Shown piece by piece: positions 41,713 to 51,824 of a stretch of DNA of 64,000 nucleotides. The notes beneath the pieces are model-generated. The model made no database searches, had not been told where the DNA came from, and saw only the letters and a program-made list of their open reading frames with translations. The stretch is from Arion vulgaris (Eukaryota > Mollusca > Gastropoda > Stylommatophora > Arionidae). The stretch spans positions 34,252,066-34,316,065 of the forward strand of contig CM036765.1 in the NCBI GenBank assembly GCA_020796225.1, written 5' to 3'. The stretch's first letter is position 1. The number at the start of each line of letters is the position of its first letter. The position numbers and the translations under genes were made by a program.

Positions 41713-43290
41713 ACAGTTTTCAATATAGTCACATCATGTTTTTGCGATGATTACCCAACGATGTCGCTGCTGACATAGTGTTAATTTTGTCTTAGCTTGT
41801 AAAGTTGCGGACACATCTACAAATTTCTCAAATTGTTTGCCGACGCTCAGATTTACTCGTGAAATGAGGACGTGTTAGCAATAATGAGAACGTATGGCAA
41901 CACTATAGAGAAATAGATATATATTGCGAACAATCGACTTTAAAACGAGATTGAAGCCTTTGTAGATGCAGACCAAATGTTTATATTTTTTTTATAAATA
42001 AAGCTAAACAAATACAGCAGATATGAACAGTTCTACTGATAGAAATGAAAATATATATTTGTTTACATAAACATATGAAGGATAGATTTATAATGAGTCA
42101 TGTTTCCTGTTTTTGAAAAAAAAAAAAAAAAAAATTTAAAAGAGAGAAATAATGGAGTTTACATTTTATTAAAGGGCAATCACCCGCAAATGCTTCTCAA
42201 TATTAACAAAAACATGAGTTGTCAACCCTGTCATGTGGTTGTGATTAACAGCATTGACATCTTCGAATCACTGGATTCCTGGGCCAGGAATTATGGTTTT
42301 CTCATGAGTGAAAACTCATAATTATGAGTGTATTGGGAAGTACCGTCTTTCTTTAAAACCCCAACAGCTCTACTAGGCGTGTAGTGATATACTTGGTGCT
42401 TTTGGAGACTCCTACACAGGTAGGGTTCAACAGCATTGACAAGTCTATCTCTCACTCGCTATCTCCAACATGTTACGCCCTATGCGCTTATGGCAACACC
42501 AAAAGCACGTCATTCTTCTCTATTCTTAGCCGTCCTCTGTATTGTGTCTCAGCTGTGATTCTTTCAGTTCCTAATCCTACTGTTCCTTCAGGTTGTTTTA
42601 GGTCTTCATTGTTTAATCAAATTCCAGCTTTTGGCTCTGGCATTCAGGACTTATGTACTCATGAAAGTAGCTTCCTTTGAACTTTCATCACTTCCAGTCA
42701 TATGTGTTGATAATTCTGGGCAGACCTTCTTGCCTGCCAATAGCTAGTTTCTTCGTTGTTTTCGTAACTTAATTGTTTTTTTTATAGGATGGGATTGTTA
42801 GTTCCGAGACAAACTTCCAACCTGGAGGACCAGAAAGTCATATTCCGTCTGGTCACTTCTCAGTGACCTGTTCGGCCTGGGTGACCCTACCAGGAGCATA
42901 AGTTTCCACCACTCTAGCCCACCGTACCATTTTATTACTAAAACCTCCCAACCAGTAGCAGACTGGCGAAGATGTCTGTCAACTTGCCCGATGAAAAGTG
43001 GGCCTTGATGAAATGGTCCCACTTCGCCATGGTCAATTGAAAAAATAAGATTTCAATATTATAATTGTAAACAACTAAAATGTACGTTGTACTACCGTTT
43101 TAATCATGATTTAAACAATCAATCATTTGTCAAGGATTCAAGTAATGTTAAAAATCATAACAATTCGATTTTTTTAGATGGGGTCATACGCCTTTAAATG
43201 CTAGTTTTATATTTAAGGCAGTACTGCCCCCTCCATTACAGGTTAAAGACCTGAGGGGTGTCAATGGACAAGTCTAGCAGACATGATTTG
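41713..43290. other. Unassigned, about 1.6 kb
   Basis: Largest non-tandem segment without assignment. It includes an A run at 42116-42134, a repeated phrase AACAGCATTGACA (42249 and 42430), and open frames of 98 (42384-42680, plus) and 74 codons (42798-43022, minus). The latter has a protein-like look (QGPLFIGQVDRHLRQSATGW) but I cannot name it; it may be a piece of a transposon. Confidence 0.35.
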
Positions 43291-43405
43291 ATTAATTGAT
43301 AGGACTGTCATCATTGCACTTCTGTGAATATCCATGTGTGCATCGATCTATTTCTTAAACTGAAAGATCTCAGCGGCTGTACACGATCTCATTAGCACTG
43401 GCGAA
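43291..43405 (-). repeat. SINE-D 3' fragment
   Basis: GGACTGTCATCATTGCACTT, TGAATATCCATGTGTGC and GAAAGATCTCAGCGGC match the tail-proximal 110 bp of SINE-D. It stops abruptly at a LINE fragment. Confidence 0.7.
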
Positions 43406-43535
43406 AATGATCTTCTCCAACTCTACGTGTCTCTTTATATATCCAAAATTCTTCAATGTTCTCATTTTTATCTGTAGCATCAGCCAGTTTTCTTTGATTT
43501 TGAGTTCTTTCTGGATATATCTATTTGTTCTCTAC
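43405..43535 (-). pseudogene. LINE fragment, family 4
   Basis: Minus frame: ELKIKENWLMLQIKMRTLKN then FGYIKRHVELEKIIF, aligning with the start of the family-4 tail at 45143-45235 (KENWLMLQIRKSKLRYFLHI, KRREGLEKAII). The downstream part is missing, joined to the SINE-D fragment. Confidence 0.7.
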
Positions 43536-43985
43536 ACTCGACACGAACGTTTCCATAATATATACATATATTTGCCATGAGGGTAGTTTTATCAGTCAGT
43601 TACGTCAAACAGCTAAAAACAGTTGCAAGCTGTCGCATACAGTTGGAATCAATGTTTACTTGATTAAATATACTTTTTGTTTGTCTGGATATAGGAAAAT
43701 GTCTACACTTAATATATGTGCCACTGGTTGTTGTGTAACGATTAGAATTTAGAATTGAAACATATTGGTTCTCGTTTGACCCTATTTACTGTGGAAAATA
43801 TTCGTGAGTTAAAATAGTTTCAGAACACTATGACATTTTTGGATTGGTGAGATAAAAGTTAGTACTATTCCCTGTGATGGACTCTTCCCCAGTGTGTTTA
43901 TAAGATCCTCCTAGCCTGGGGGCATCACCAACGGATCTTGTTTCTGTTATGTTGTATTCCATATTATCGTTAGGGTTTTCTAGGC
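43536..43985. other. Unassigned
   Basis: No gene or repeat supported. Confidence 0.35.
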
Positions 43986-44009
43986 ATTGTCTTGGAAGGT
44001 AGTCTGCCA

Positions 44010-44985
44010 TTGCTTTCCTTCCTGTCAGTGAACATAGTGGTCCATGACCGTAACCATTGTCTCTATTACAGAGATCATCTACCTACCTTCCTGGCAGTGA
44101 CCATACTGGTCCATGACTGTAGCCATTGTCTCTATTACAGAGATCCTCTATCTACCTTCCTGACAGTGAACATACTGGTCCATGACTGTAGCCATTTTCT
44201 CTATTACAGAGATCCTCTGCCTACCTTCCTGGCAGTGACCATACTGGTACATGACCGTAACCATTGTCTCTATTACAGAGATCATCTGTCTACCTTCCTG
44301 GCAGTGACCATACTGGTCCATGACTGTAGCCATTGTCTCTATTACAGAGATCCTCTGTCTACCTTCCTTGCAGTGACCATACTGATCCATGACCGTAACC
44401 ATTGTCTCTATTACAGAGATCCTCTGTCTACCTTCCTGGCAGTGACCATAGCTAATCCATGACCGTAACCATTGTCTCTATTACAGAGATCCTCTATCTA
44501 CCTTCCTGGCAGTGACCATATGGTCCATGACTGTAACCATTGTCTCTATTACAGAGATCATCTGTCTACCTTCCTGGCAGTGACCATACTGGTCCATGAT
44601 TGTAACCATTGTCTCTATTACAGAGATCCTCTACCTACCTTCCTGGCAGTGACCATACTGGTCCATGATCATAGCCATTGTCTCTATTACAGAGATCCTC
44701 TGCCTACCATCCTGGCAGTGACCATACTGATCCATGACCGTAACCATTGTCTCTATTACAGAGATCCTCTGTCTACCTTCCTGGCAGTGACCATACTGGT
44801 CCATGACTGTAACCATTGTCTCTATTACAGAGATCCTCTGTCTACCTTCCTGGCAGTGACCATACTGGTCCATGACTGTAACCATTGTCTCTATTACAGA
44901 GATCCTCTCCTACCATCCTGGCAGTGAACATACTGATCCATGACTGTAACCATTGTCTCTATTACAGAGATCTCTTCTACCGTTA
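44010..44985. repeat. 69-bp minisatellite, about 14 copies
   Basis: Unit CCATACTGGTCCATGACTGT, AACCATTGTCTCTATTACAG, AGATCCTCTGTCTACCTTCC, TGGCAGTGA. On plus it encodes a 23-residue period (HDCNHCLYYRDPLSTFLAVT). A 2-base shift near 44452 and another near 44519 divide the frame. Each unit holds two pyrimidine-then-CAG stretches resembling splice acceptors. Not considered a gene. Confidence 0.95.
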
Positions 44986-45129
44986 TGAGTTTTGAGACCA
45001 TAACCATTGACACTCTGTCGGCTGCTCCCTCACTCATCCATCACCTGCTCCCATGACTTCACGTTACCCTACTGGGGGAGGTAAATGGGTACTTCACATT
45101 GCCCATGGGTGTCCGTAGACTAGTGGAGT

Positions 45130-45420
45130 GAAGGAGAATTCAAAATAAAAGAAAACTGGCTAATGCTACAAATAAGAAAGAGTAAGTTGAGATATTTTCT
45201 ACATATAAAAAGACGCGAAGGGCTGGAGAAGGCTATAATAGAAGGAGGCATACCGGCAAAGAAGAGAATAGGAAGACCATGGAGAAGATGGATTCAGGAT
45301 GTAACTGATGGTTTGAATATGACGGCTGCAGAGGCGGGACATCTGGTCCTTGAGAGAGAGAAACACCGAAGAACCGTTGGTGTGGCAAAGTTCTGCTCAG
45401 GACAAGCTATTTGATGATGA
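45130..45420 (+). pseudogene. LINE tail, family 4, open frame
   Basis: The best copy of this family: 83-codon frame 45163-45414 with KSKLRYFLHIKRREGLEKAI, IEGGIPAKKRIGRPWRRWIQ, DVTDGLNMTAAEAGHLVLER and TVGVAKFCSGQAI, ending at a TGA followed by TGATGATAATAATGATG, a TGA-rich tail of the kind expected at the LINE 3' end. Upstream sequence (45130-45162) continues in the same frame for about 10 codons. No reverse transcriptase precedes it, so this is a 5'-truncated insertion. Confidence 0.9.
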
Positions 45421-45589
45421 TAATAATGATGCTGATGATGTGATAAAGCAGTATTAGGTCAATGACCTCACATCTCACTCCAAACTGTTGTATGTAGCAT
45501 AACTATATTTGCAAAAACTAGAACAATTAAATCTAGAAATTAAGGAGACGAAACTGAGATGAAACTACAAAATAAGGCGATATGTAGGA

Positions 45590-45780
45590 ATCATCCTCAT
45601 CATCAGGGGCCGTGCCGGCTGGCGTAGGCAATCATGGATCTACACAAATCTACGTCCCTGGTATATTTGCTATCTCAGATGTTGACGCTCTTTTGTACAT
45701 AAGAAATCAGGCTGTCTAAAATCTTCTCTCTCTGTCTTCCTCTGTCTCGTCTCCCTTCGATTTTACCGGTTGTCACAAGG
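45590..45780 (-). pseudogene. LINE 3' tail, family 6
   Basis: On minus: R-E-K-I-L-D-S-L-I-S...., NI then W/C-R-S-M-I-A-Y-A-S-R-H-G-P at 45600-45650, resembling the usual LINE ending 'D-R-x-x-W-R-x-M-I-A-x-x-C-R-H-G-T'. The homologous copy at 59565-59720 shares CATCATCAG, GTAGGxxATCATGGATCT and GTCAGGCT-TCTAAAAT-TTCTCT. Short and diverged. Confidence 0.7.
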
Positions 45781-45820
45781 TGTGCGTGCGTACGTGCGTG
45801 CGTGCGTGTGTGTGTAGGAA
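45781..45820. repeat. (GTGC)n/(GT)n microsatellite
   Basis: GTGCGTGC-type run passing into (GT)n. Confidence 0.9.
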
Positions 45821-46387
45821 TATAACTAAATAATCATTCACAATAGTTCGAATATGAAACAAGTACAGAGAGAAACAAAACATTTATGTGTGTAACAGGG
45901 TCAGGTCGATTAGCAAAATCTTACTGCCTGAGAATGAAGGTTATATATCTACAATGACTGATCAAGTTTAACATTTCTTCTGCTATAATCGAACTTCGAA
46001 TTTATATTTATATCTCTCTGTCTCTCTATCAATAAATATCAATGAAAAGTTGTGTCAATAACACATGTGTTATCTAACTATCACATTTCAATATCGTACA
46101 TGAGAAGGGGGACAAAAACACCGTCCACACATGTAACGAAGTGTTTTTCAATATATCAATTGAACTTCAGAACAGCAACAAATAATACATATAAAAATAT
46201 AATACATTGATAAATCTTGCAAAAGTTAATGATCAAATACAATTAATAAAAATAAAATAAAGATATCTTCTTCTTGTTTGCTGATGTTCAATGTCTACAC
46301 AATAAGTCTGGTTCTCTGGATGTATGTTGTTGTGTTTGTTAGTTCATCAAGACTTCCATAGGGAAATTATGTAGAAATTGATACTGT
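45821..46387. other. Unassigned AT-rich DNA
   Basis: No gene or repeat supported. Confidence 0.35.
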
Positions 46388-46676
46388 CACATAATGTCTG
46401 GTCAACCGCTGGTAACAACTGTTAGAAGAAGAAGAAGATGGAGATATGTTGAGCACACCGTGAGAAGAAATCATCAAAGAATATCGAAACAGGCATTGAA
46501 GTGGGATGCAGAGGGTTGAAGAGAGGACGACCTAATGAGACCCTGCAACGAACTTGGCTGAGAGAGGCAGGAAATATCGATCTTAGTTCCATGGAAGAGA
46601 TTGAAGGAGTTGCCCAGGATAGAGAGGTATGGAGACATTGCTTGCAGTCCCTATGTAACGTATAACGGTACGAGAG
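46388..46676 (+). pseudogene. LINE ORF2 3' tail, family 1 (second copy)
   Basis: Reads V-R-R-R-R-R-W-R-Y-V (46412-46450), then KQALKWDAEG and, in a shifted frame, RGRPNETLQRTWLREAGNI, SSMEEIEGVAQDREVWRHCL and QSLCNV. It is co-linear with 895-1205 and ends at the same point (CCTATGTAACGTATAA-GGTACGAG). Better preserved than the first copy. Confidence 0.85.
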
Positions 46677-46677
46677 G

Positions 46678-46742
46678 AATTATTATTATTATTATTATTA
46701 TTACTATTATTATTATTATTTTCATTATTATTATTATTATGT
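46678..46742. repeat. (ATT)n at LINE 3' end
   Basis: ATT/TTA trinucleotide run of about 60 bp immediately after the family-1 LINE; likely its 3' tail. Confidence 0.9.
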
Positions 46743-46879
46743 AGAAATGGAATGATATGTTAGAAAATTAGAATTTAAAATCATTCCAAAATATAAAAAA
46801 ATGTGAATCATGTTTGTACGAAACTAATTTACAATGACTACAGTGACTTGATTTAATGTCTATGGCAAAGACAGTAAGA

Positions 46880-47035
46880 AATATCATAACCATCAGGACC
46901 GTACAGTATATTTTTTCAGTATGATGCAAGTCTTCGATATGTCGCCCCTTAAATCTTTTTTTTTCTTTAAAATAACCTTCAATTGTATTTAAATTTTGCT
47001 GTTTATGCCGCCCTCATGACAGTGCCGCTTGATGC
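46880..47035 (-). repeat. Dispersed repeat R6, copy 2 (inverted)
   Basis: Contains AGGACCGTACAGTATATTTT, AGTATGATGCAAGTCTTCG, ATGTCGCCCCTTAAATC and TATGCCGCCCTCATGACAG, the inverse of 28645-28805. Confidence 0.65.
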
Positions 47036-47069
47036 AGCCGTCTCTCTGTATCATAGCACGGCACGTCCT

Positions 47070-47187
47070 GATAACCATTACCAATGTGCAGCGTATACAT
47101 GTTCTTGGCAAAGATCAAACATACCACAAAGAGTGATTAAAATTAGTCGTAAAGAACGAACGCAAAGAAGAAGGAGAAGAAAGAAGA
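47070..47187 (+). repeat. SINE-C divergent subfamily, 3' half
   Basis: CAGCGTATACATGTTCTTGG, AAAGATCAAACATACCACAA, GTGATTAAAATTAGTCG and a GAAGAAGGAGAAGAAAG tail; co-linear with 20690-20780. Confidence 0.75.
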
Positions 47188-47345
47188 TAACCATTACCAT
47201 CCAATAGCTTGTACTGAGCAGAACTTTGCCATCTTTAGAATTTCTTTCTCTCCCATAAGCTAAATGTTCCGCCTCTGCTGCCGTTATGCTTAAATCATCA
47301 GTCACGTGCTGAATCCATCTTCTTCGTGGTCTTCCTCTAATCTGT
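47188..47345 (-). pseudogene. LINE tail, family 4 (third copy)
   Basis: Minus frame: RRWIQHVTDDLSITAAEAEH, then KFCSVQAIG-type end. It matches 45290-45410 but with a frameshift in the middle. Abuts the SINE-C fragment on its 3' side. Confidence 0.8.
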
Positions 47346-47869
47346 AACGAGTACCTGGTTCAAAATTATTTATTTTGGAACCTTTCAGATTTACATAACT
47401 TTATATGACTTGTGTATAAGATTAGAAAATAATGTTAATACAACAAGGATAAGAAAATAGAAGTAAACAAAGATGTTGACAAGTTAGTACAAGATAGAAA
47501 ATATATGTATGTGAGACAGAGAGAGAGAGAGAGAGGAGGAGAGAGAGACGAGAGAGAGAAGATAAAAGAAAGAGAGAAACTGACACTGGATAATTAAAAA
47601 ATACTACCAGTAGTGAGAAAACAACCGCATTAAATAGGAAAAGAAGAAATAAGGAAAGACTGAATAAAATACCAGATCTAGGTGACCGTTCTTAGTTTAG
47701 AAATTGATGAGCATGCAAATTTCATCAAATCATGCTAATCTAAATCTTGTATTTGTTCAACTGTCATATTTTGAAATGGCTATCTCTCACCTTCTTTGTT
47801 CACGTCGACCGAAAACTCTTGTCTTTTTGTATAAGTGGTCAGACTATCTTGTTTACCACTCGTTTATTA
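47346..47869. other. Unassigned with (GA)n
   Basis: A (GA)n tract lies at 47516-47572. No gene supported. Confidence 0.5.
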
Positions 47870-49005
47870 GTGTTAGGGGCAGGGTGGGGCACCTGTTTAC
47901 TAGTGTTGGAGGCAGGGTGGGGCACTGTTTACTAGTGTTGGAGGCAGGGGTGAGGACACCTGTTTACTAGTGTTGGAGGCAGGGGTGGGACACCTGTTTA
48001 TAGTGTTGGAGGCAGGGTGGGGACACCTGTTTACTAGTGTTGGAGGCAGGGTGGGGCACCTGTTTACTAGTGTTGGAGGCAGGGTGGGGACACCTGTTTA
48101 CTAGTGTTGGAGAGCGAGGTGGAGGTACCTGTTTACTAGAGTTGGAGGCAGGGGTGGGGTACCTGTTTACTAGTGTTGAAGCAGGTGGGCACCTGTTTAC
48201 TAGTGTTGGAGGCAGAGGTGGGGCACCTGTTTACTAGTGTTGAAGGCAGGGGTGGGGCACCTGTTTACTAGTGGTGGAGGCAGGGGTGGGATAACTGTTT
48301 ACTAGTGTTACAGAGAGGGGTGAGGCACCTGTTTACTAGTGTTGGAGAGTGAGATGGGGCACCTGTTTACTAGTGTTGCAGAGCGAGATGGGAGCACAAG
48401 GTTACTAGTGTTACAGGAGGATGGAGCACATAGTTACTAGTGTTACAGGAGGAGAGAGATGGGGACTGTTTACTAGTGTAACAGACAGAGTGAGGACACC
48501 TGTTTACTAGTGTTACAGGGAGGGATGGAGGCACATAGTTACTAGTGTTACGGAGAGAGAGGATGGGCACTGTTTACTAGTGTAACAGACAGGGTGAGGC
48601 ACCTGTTTACTAGTGTAACAGACAGGGGTGAGGGCACCTGTTTACTAGTGTTACAGAGAGGTGTGCGGGCACCTGTTTACTAGTGTTACAGGGAGGAATG
48701 GTGACACTGTTTACTAGTGTTACAGAGAATGAGATGGGGGACTGTTTACTAGTGTTGTAGCGAGAAAAATTGGATATTGTTTATTAGTGTTACAGTGAGA
48801 AGATTGGCCACTGTTTATAGTGTTACAGGAGAGATTGCACTGTTTATTAGTGTTACAGTGAAAGATTGGCCACTGTTTATTAGTGTTACAGGAGAAGATT
48901 GGCCACTGTTTACTAGTGTTACAGTGAGAAAGATTGGCCACTGTTTAGTAGTTTTACAGTGAGAAAGATTGGCCACTGTTTACTAGTGTTACAGAGAGGG
49001 ATGAC
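47870..49005. repeat. About 34-bp minisatellite, about 33 copies, drifting
   Basis: Constant part ACTGTTTACTAGTGTT/CACCTGTTTACTAGTG. The variable part changes along the array: GGAGGCAGGGTGGGG (47870-48290), ACAGAGAGGGATGGAGCACA (48300-48760), then ACAGTGAGAAAGATTGGCC (48770-49000). Unit length 31-38 bp. Confidence 0.95.
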
Positions 49006-49024
49006 AGATCGAAACCTCTCCATA

Positions 49025-49555
49025 TTAGTTAGATTGTTCTTTGTGCCAAAGGTGGAACATAGGGAAAAGGTTTTAGATCTCCATGTGATGCGGCTCGTTG
49101 CTAGCAGTTAGAGATTTTTTATGGTTTTACATCCCAATAGTTTACTATCTTGTTGGATGGTTCTTCGAAGTGTGGTCTTAGGTCTTCCACATTTTCTTTT
49201 CCCATCTGGTGACCACATAAGGACTTGTCGATTTAGTCTCTTTTCGTCTGATCTAAGAACATGACCTAAATATTTCCATCTTCGTTTCCTTATAATATTT
49301 GATACGGGTTGTTGGTGTGTTCTATCTCTCACTGTGTTGTTAGAAACGAAATCACTCCATTTTACTTTTAATAATTTCGGAGACATTTATTCTCAAAGCT
49401 GTCCAGTTTCTTATCAATTTTGTTTGTTGATTTCCAACTTTCCTATCCGTAGGTCAGTACAGGAATCACACAGGACCTAAACAATTTAACTTTTGTACAT
49501 ATACTAAGGTTGCCATACATTTGTTAACTTATTGAAGGCACTAGCTGCTATAACA
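49025..49555 (-). pseudogene. LINE tail, family 2
   Basis: Minus-strand 92-codon frame (49108-49386): LKVKWSDFVSNNTVRDRT, VSNIIRKRRWKYLGHVLR, SDEKRLNRQVLMWSPDGKRK, CGRPKTTLRRTIQQDSKLLG. Upstream in another frame to about 49550 lies D-K-K-L-D-S-F and a 'L-x-Y-G-x-x-S/T-W' remnant. The W-K-Y-L-G-H box identifies the LINE tail. The homologous fragment at 3852-4296 lacks the first half. Confidence 0.9.
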
Positions 49556-49564
49556 ATTAGTTAG

Positions 49565-50515
49565 TTAGTCTTTCCTCTTGGGACTGTGGGCGACGCATAG
49601 GGCAGAGGTCATAGCTCTCCATGCCTTGAGGTTCGTTGCTATCTGTTTTAGGTCTTTAATGTTTACTAGGCCCATCGTTGAGCCTTCTATGGTGATGGTT
49701 CTACGCAGTCTCTCTTGGTCTTCCTCGTTTTCTTTTTCCTCTGGTGTCCATATGAGGGATTGGTAAGGAGTCTTCTCTCATCCATTCTAAGTGTGTGGCC
49801 GATGTAGATGCTATAACAATACGAGAGTTTATTTCTTTCATCGTGTCTCCGTTGTTTGACACTTTACTACGCAAATATATAAAATGTTTACCTTTCTCCA
49901 GTGTTTGGCCATTTATTACGATGTTGTCTGTCGAGGTTGTGATATCCATAATTTTGGTCTTGGCAGAATTAATCTGGAGATCAACCTGTTCTGCAAGTGT
50001 GCAATGTTTGCTCGTTAGTTTGTGGTTGCTTGTGTGGTTGAATTCAATATGGCCACGTCATCGGCAAAGTCAAGATCATATAGTCTGCTGTTATTAAGCC
50101 ATTTGATGCCTAGTTGATCATCTGGGTGCATTTGCGCATGATCCAGTCTACTATAGCTATCGCAAAAAACATTGGTGACATAGCGCAGCCCTATTTCACA
50201 CCCTAATTGACTGTGAACCAGTCTGAGTTTCCTGCATCTGTTCTTGCACAGCAGGATGATTCAGAATAGAAGGCCTTTAAGATATTGACGTCTTTTTCCT
50301 GGAAGCAGTAAGTCTTAAGAATCTCACAGAGAGTAGAACGGTGAAGACTATATAACGCTTTCTGAAATTCTATAAAATGTATCACTAGTGGTGACTGGAA
50401 TTCAATTGATTCTTCTATAATGGATCTCAGCGTGAAGATATGGTCGGTGCAAGAACGATGTGCACCTCTCCCGATACTAATTTCAAATATAATGAATAAT
50501 AGCAAGCGTGACAAT
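49565..50515 (-). pseudogene. LINE reverse transcriptase relic
   Basis: Minus strand, from 50515: GRGAHRSCTDHIFTLRSIIE, SPLVIHFIEFQKALYSLHR (motif A region; the catalytic Asp position now reads Glu in FIEF, and the second Asp is Tyr), then G-V-K-stop-GCAMSPMFFAI (motif B, with CAG changed to TAG at 50191-50193), then LYDLDFADDVAIL (motif C, F-A-D-D at 50058-50069, intact), and after frameshifts NGQTLEKGKHFIYLRSKVSN and the tail TRGKRKRGRPRET (49720s). A fairly complete post-endonuclease LINE, dead by several independent lesions. Confidence 0.9.
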
Positions 50516-50582
50516 AATTTGACAAAATTGGTGAAAATAGCATTTCAAACTCAAATATGCAAATGTATTAGTTATCCTTTGA

Positions 50583-50808
50583 AATACGGTCAGTAGATTA
50601 GAGTAGTTATACGGTCAGTAGATTAGAGTAGTTATACGGTCAGTAGATTAGAGTAGTTATACGGTCAGTAGATTAGAGTAGTTATACGGTCAGTAGATTA
50701 GAGTAGTTATACGGTCAGTAGATTAGAGTAGTTATACGGTCAGTAGATTAGAGTAGTTATACGGTCAGTAGATTAGAGTAGTTATACGGTCAGTAGATTA
50801 GAGTAGTT
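50583..50808. repeat. 25-bp minisatellite, 9 near-perfect copies
   Basis: Unit TACGGTCAGTAGATTAGAGT, AGTTA. Copies are identical as far as I can see, which points to recent amplification or strong homogenisation. Confidence 0.95.
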
Positions 50809-50862
50809 AATCTTTTACGAACAAAAAACTGTGAAGGCCAACAACTTTTTCTCTGAACATCA

Positions 50863-50865
<3 letters not shown>

Positions 50866-50903
<38 letters not shown>
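50866..50903. repeat. (CA)n microsatellite
   Basis: About 19 CA units. Confidence 0.95.
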
Positions 50904-50905
<2 letters not shown>

Positions 50906-50997
50906 TCCAACAGCAATTATCTTCACTGATGGAACAATCTGCCCACTCAGAATTATTACCAAGCAAATGGAAGAGGAATGAAAAAGCGAAGGGGTCT

Positions 50998-51238
50998 TTG
51001 TTATGAAGGTTAAACGTTTGTCTTGCGTTCTCAAGTTCGTAGGCTCGAATCCGAACCGCGTGGCTTTGTTTCTAAGTGCATTGTTTTCTCGTAGATTCTA
51101 TAGAATTGTTGTCGGAGCTATGAAATGTGTGTTTTGTGCAATACTCTCGGCAGGTAGTATGCCATTTCTGCCAGAATGATCGAGTCATATAGGAAACCCG
51201 GTGCATTGAAGTCAGTCCTTCGAATTTAAACTTCCTTC
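50998..51238 (+). mobile_element. SINE-F, copy 2
   Basis: Head GAAGGTTAAACGTTTGTCTTGC (A-box side) and TAGGCTCGAATCCGAACCG (B-box-like), then TTGTTGTCGGAGCTATGAAA, GTGTTTTGTGCAATACTCTC, GGCAGGTAGTATGCCATTTC, TTGAAGTCAGTCCTTCG. Co-linear with 29165-29395. The GTTTGTCTxGCGT phrase is also in the 45-bp array unit at 24480-25030. Confidence 0.8.
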
Positions 51239-51239
51239 A

Positions 51240-51720
51240 TCATCATCATGTAGCTTGTGTCTTCCGGAACCTGGCTCCCATGACAGCAGTCCTGACAAAC
51301 TCTCTGTTCTGTGCAAGTTGACTGGCGTCCACAGAGCGGTCATTCTCAGATTGTCAATGACATCTTCCACCCCTCCCTCCCTCAATCGTCTTCTATGTCT
51401 ACCTCTCATTCTTCTTCTATGCACCATTCCCTCCAAAATTATCATCTCTAGGCACTCATGTCGTTTGATGTGTCAGAAATATTTAATTTTCCTTGATTTT
51501 ATGTTCTTTAATAACCAACTCTCTTTTTATTATCAAACTGTTGCAGAACAGAAGCATTTGTTCTTGTCTCTGTCCATGATATTCTAAGTACTCTTCTGTA
51601 GCATTTGCATTCAAAGGCATTAATGACCTTCTCCGCCGATTTGCCAATGGTCCATGTCTCACAACCATATGTTGCCAAGGAAAAAACACAGACTCTTAAA
51701 CACTTGATTTTTGATCATAC
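51240..51720 (-). pseudogene. LINE tail, family 7
   Basis: Minus strand: R-H-G-P/D-H-W-Q-I-G with C-E-T-W-like start near 51690, 'E-C-K-C-Y-R-R-V-L-R-I-S-W' in a shifted frame (51600-51640), HIKRHECLEMIILEGMVHRR, RMRGRHRRRLREGGVEDVID, NLRMTALWTPVNLHRT. The last blocks form the basic linker plus W-box of a LINE end. Two frameshifts and a stop near 51490. It abuts SINE-F on its 3' side. Confidence 0.85.
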
Positions 51721-51824
51721 GTTAGTGCCCTTTCGTAGATTAGTTAGTTCTTTTAAATTTTGCAAACTAAACTTCTATAGACCTTTTAAATGATCTCTAG
51801 CGGACGAAGATATTGGGAAACAAA
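51721..51824. other. Spacer before satellite
   Basis: Nothing recognised. Confidence 0.35.
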
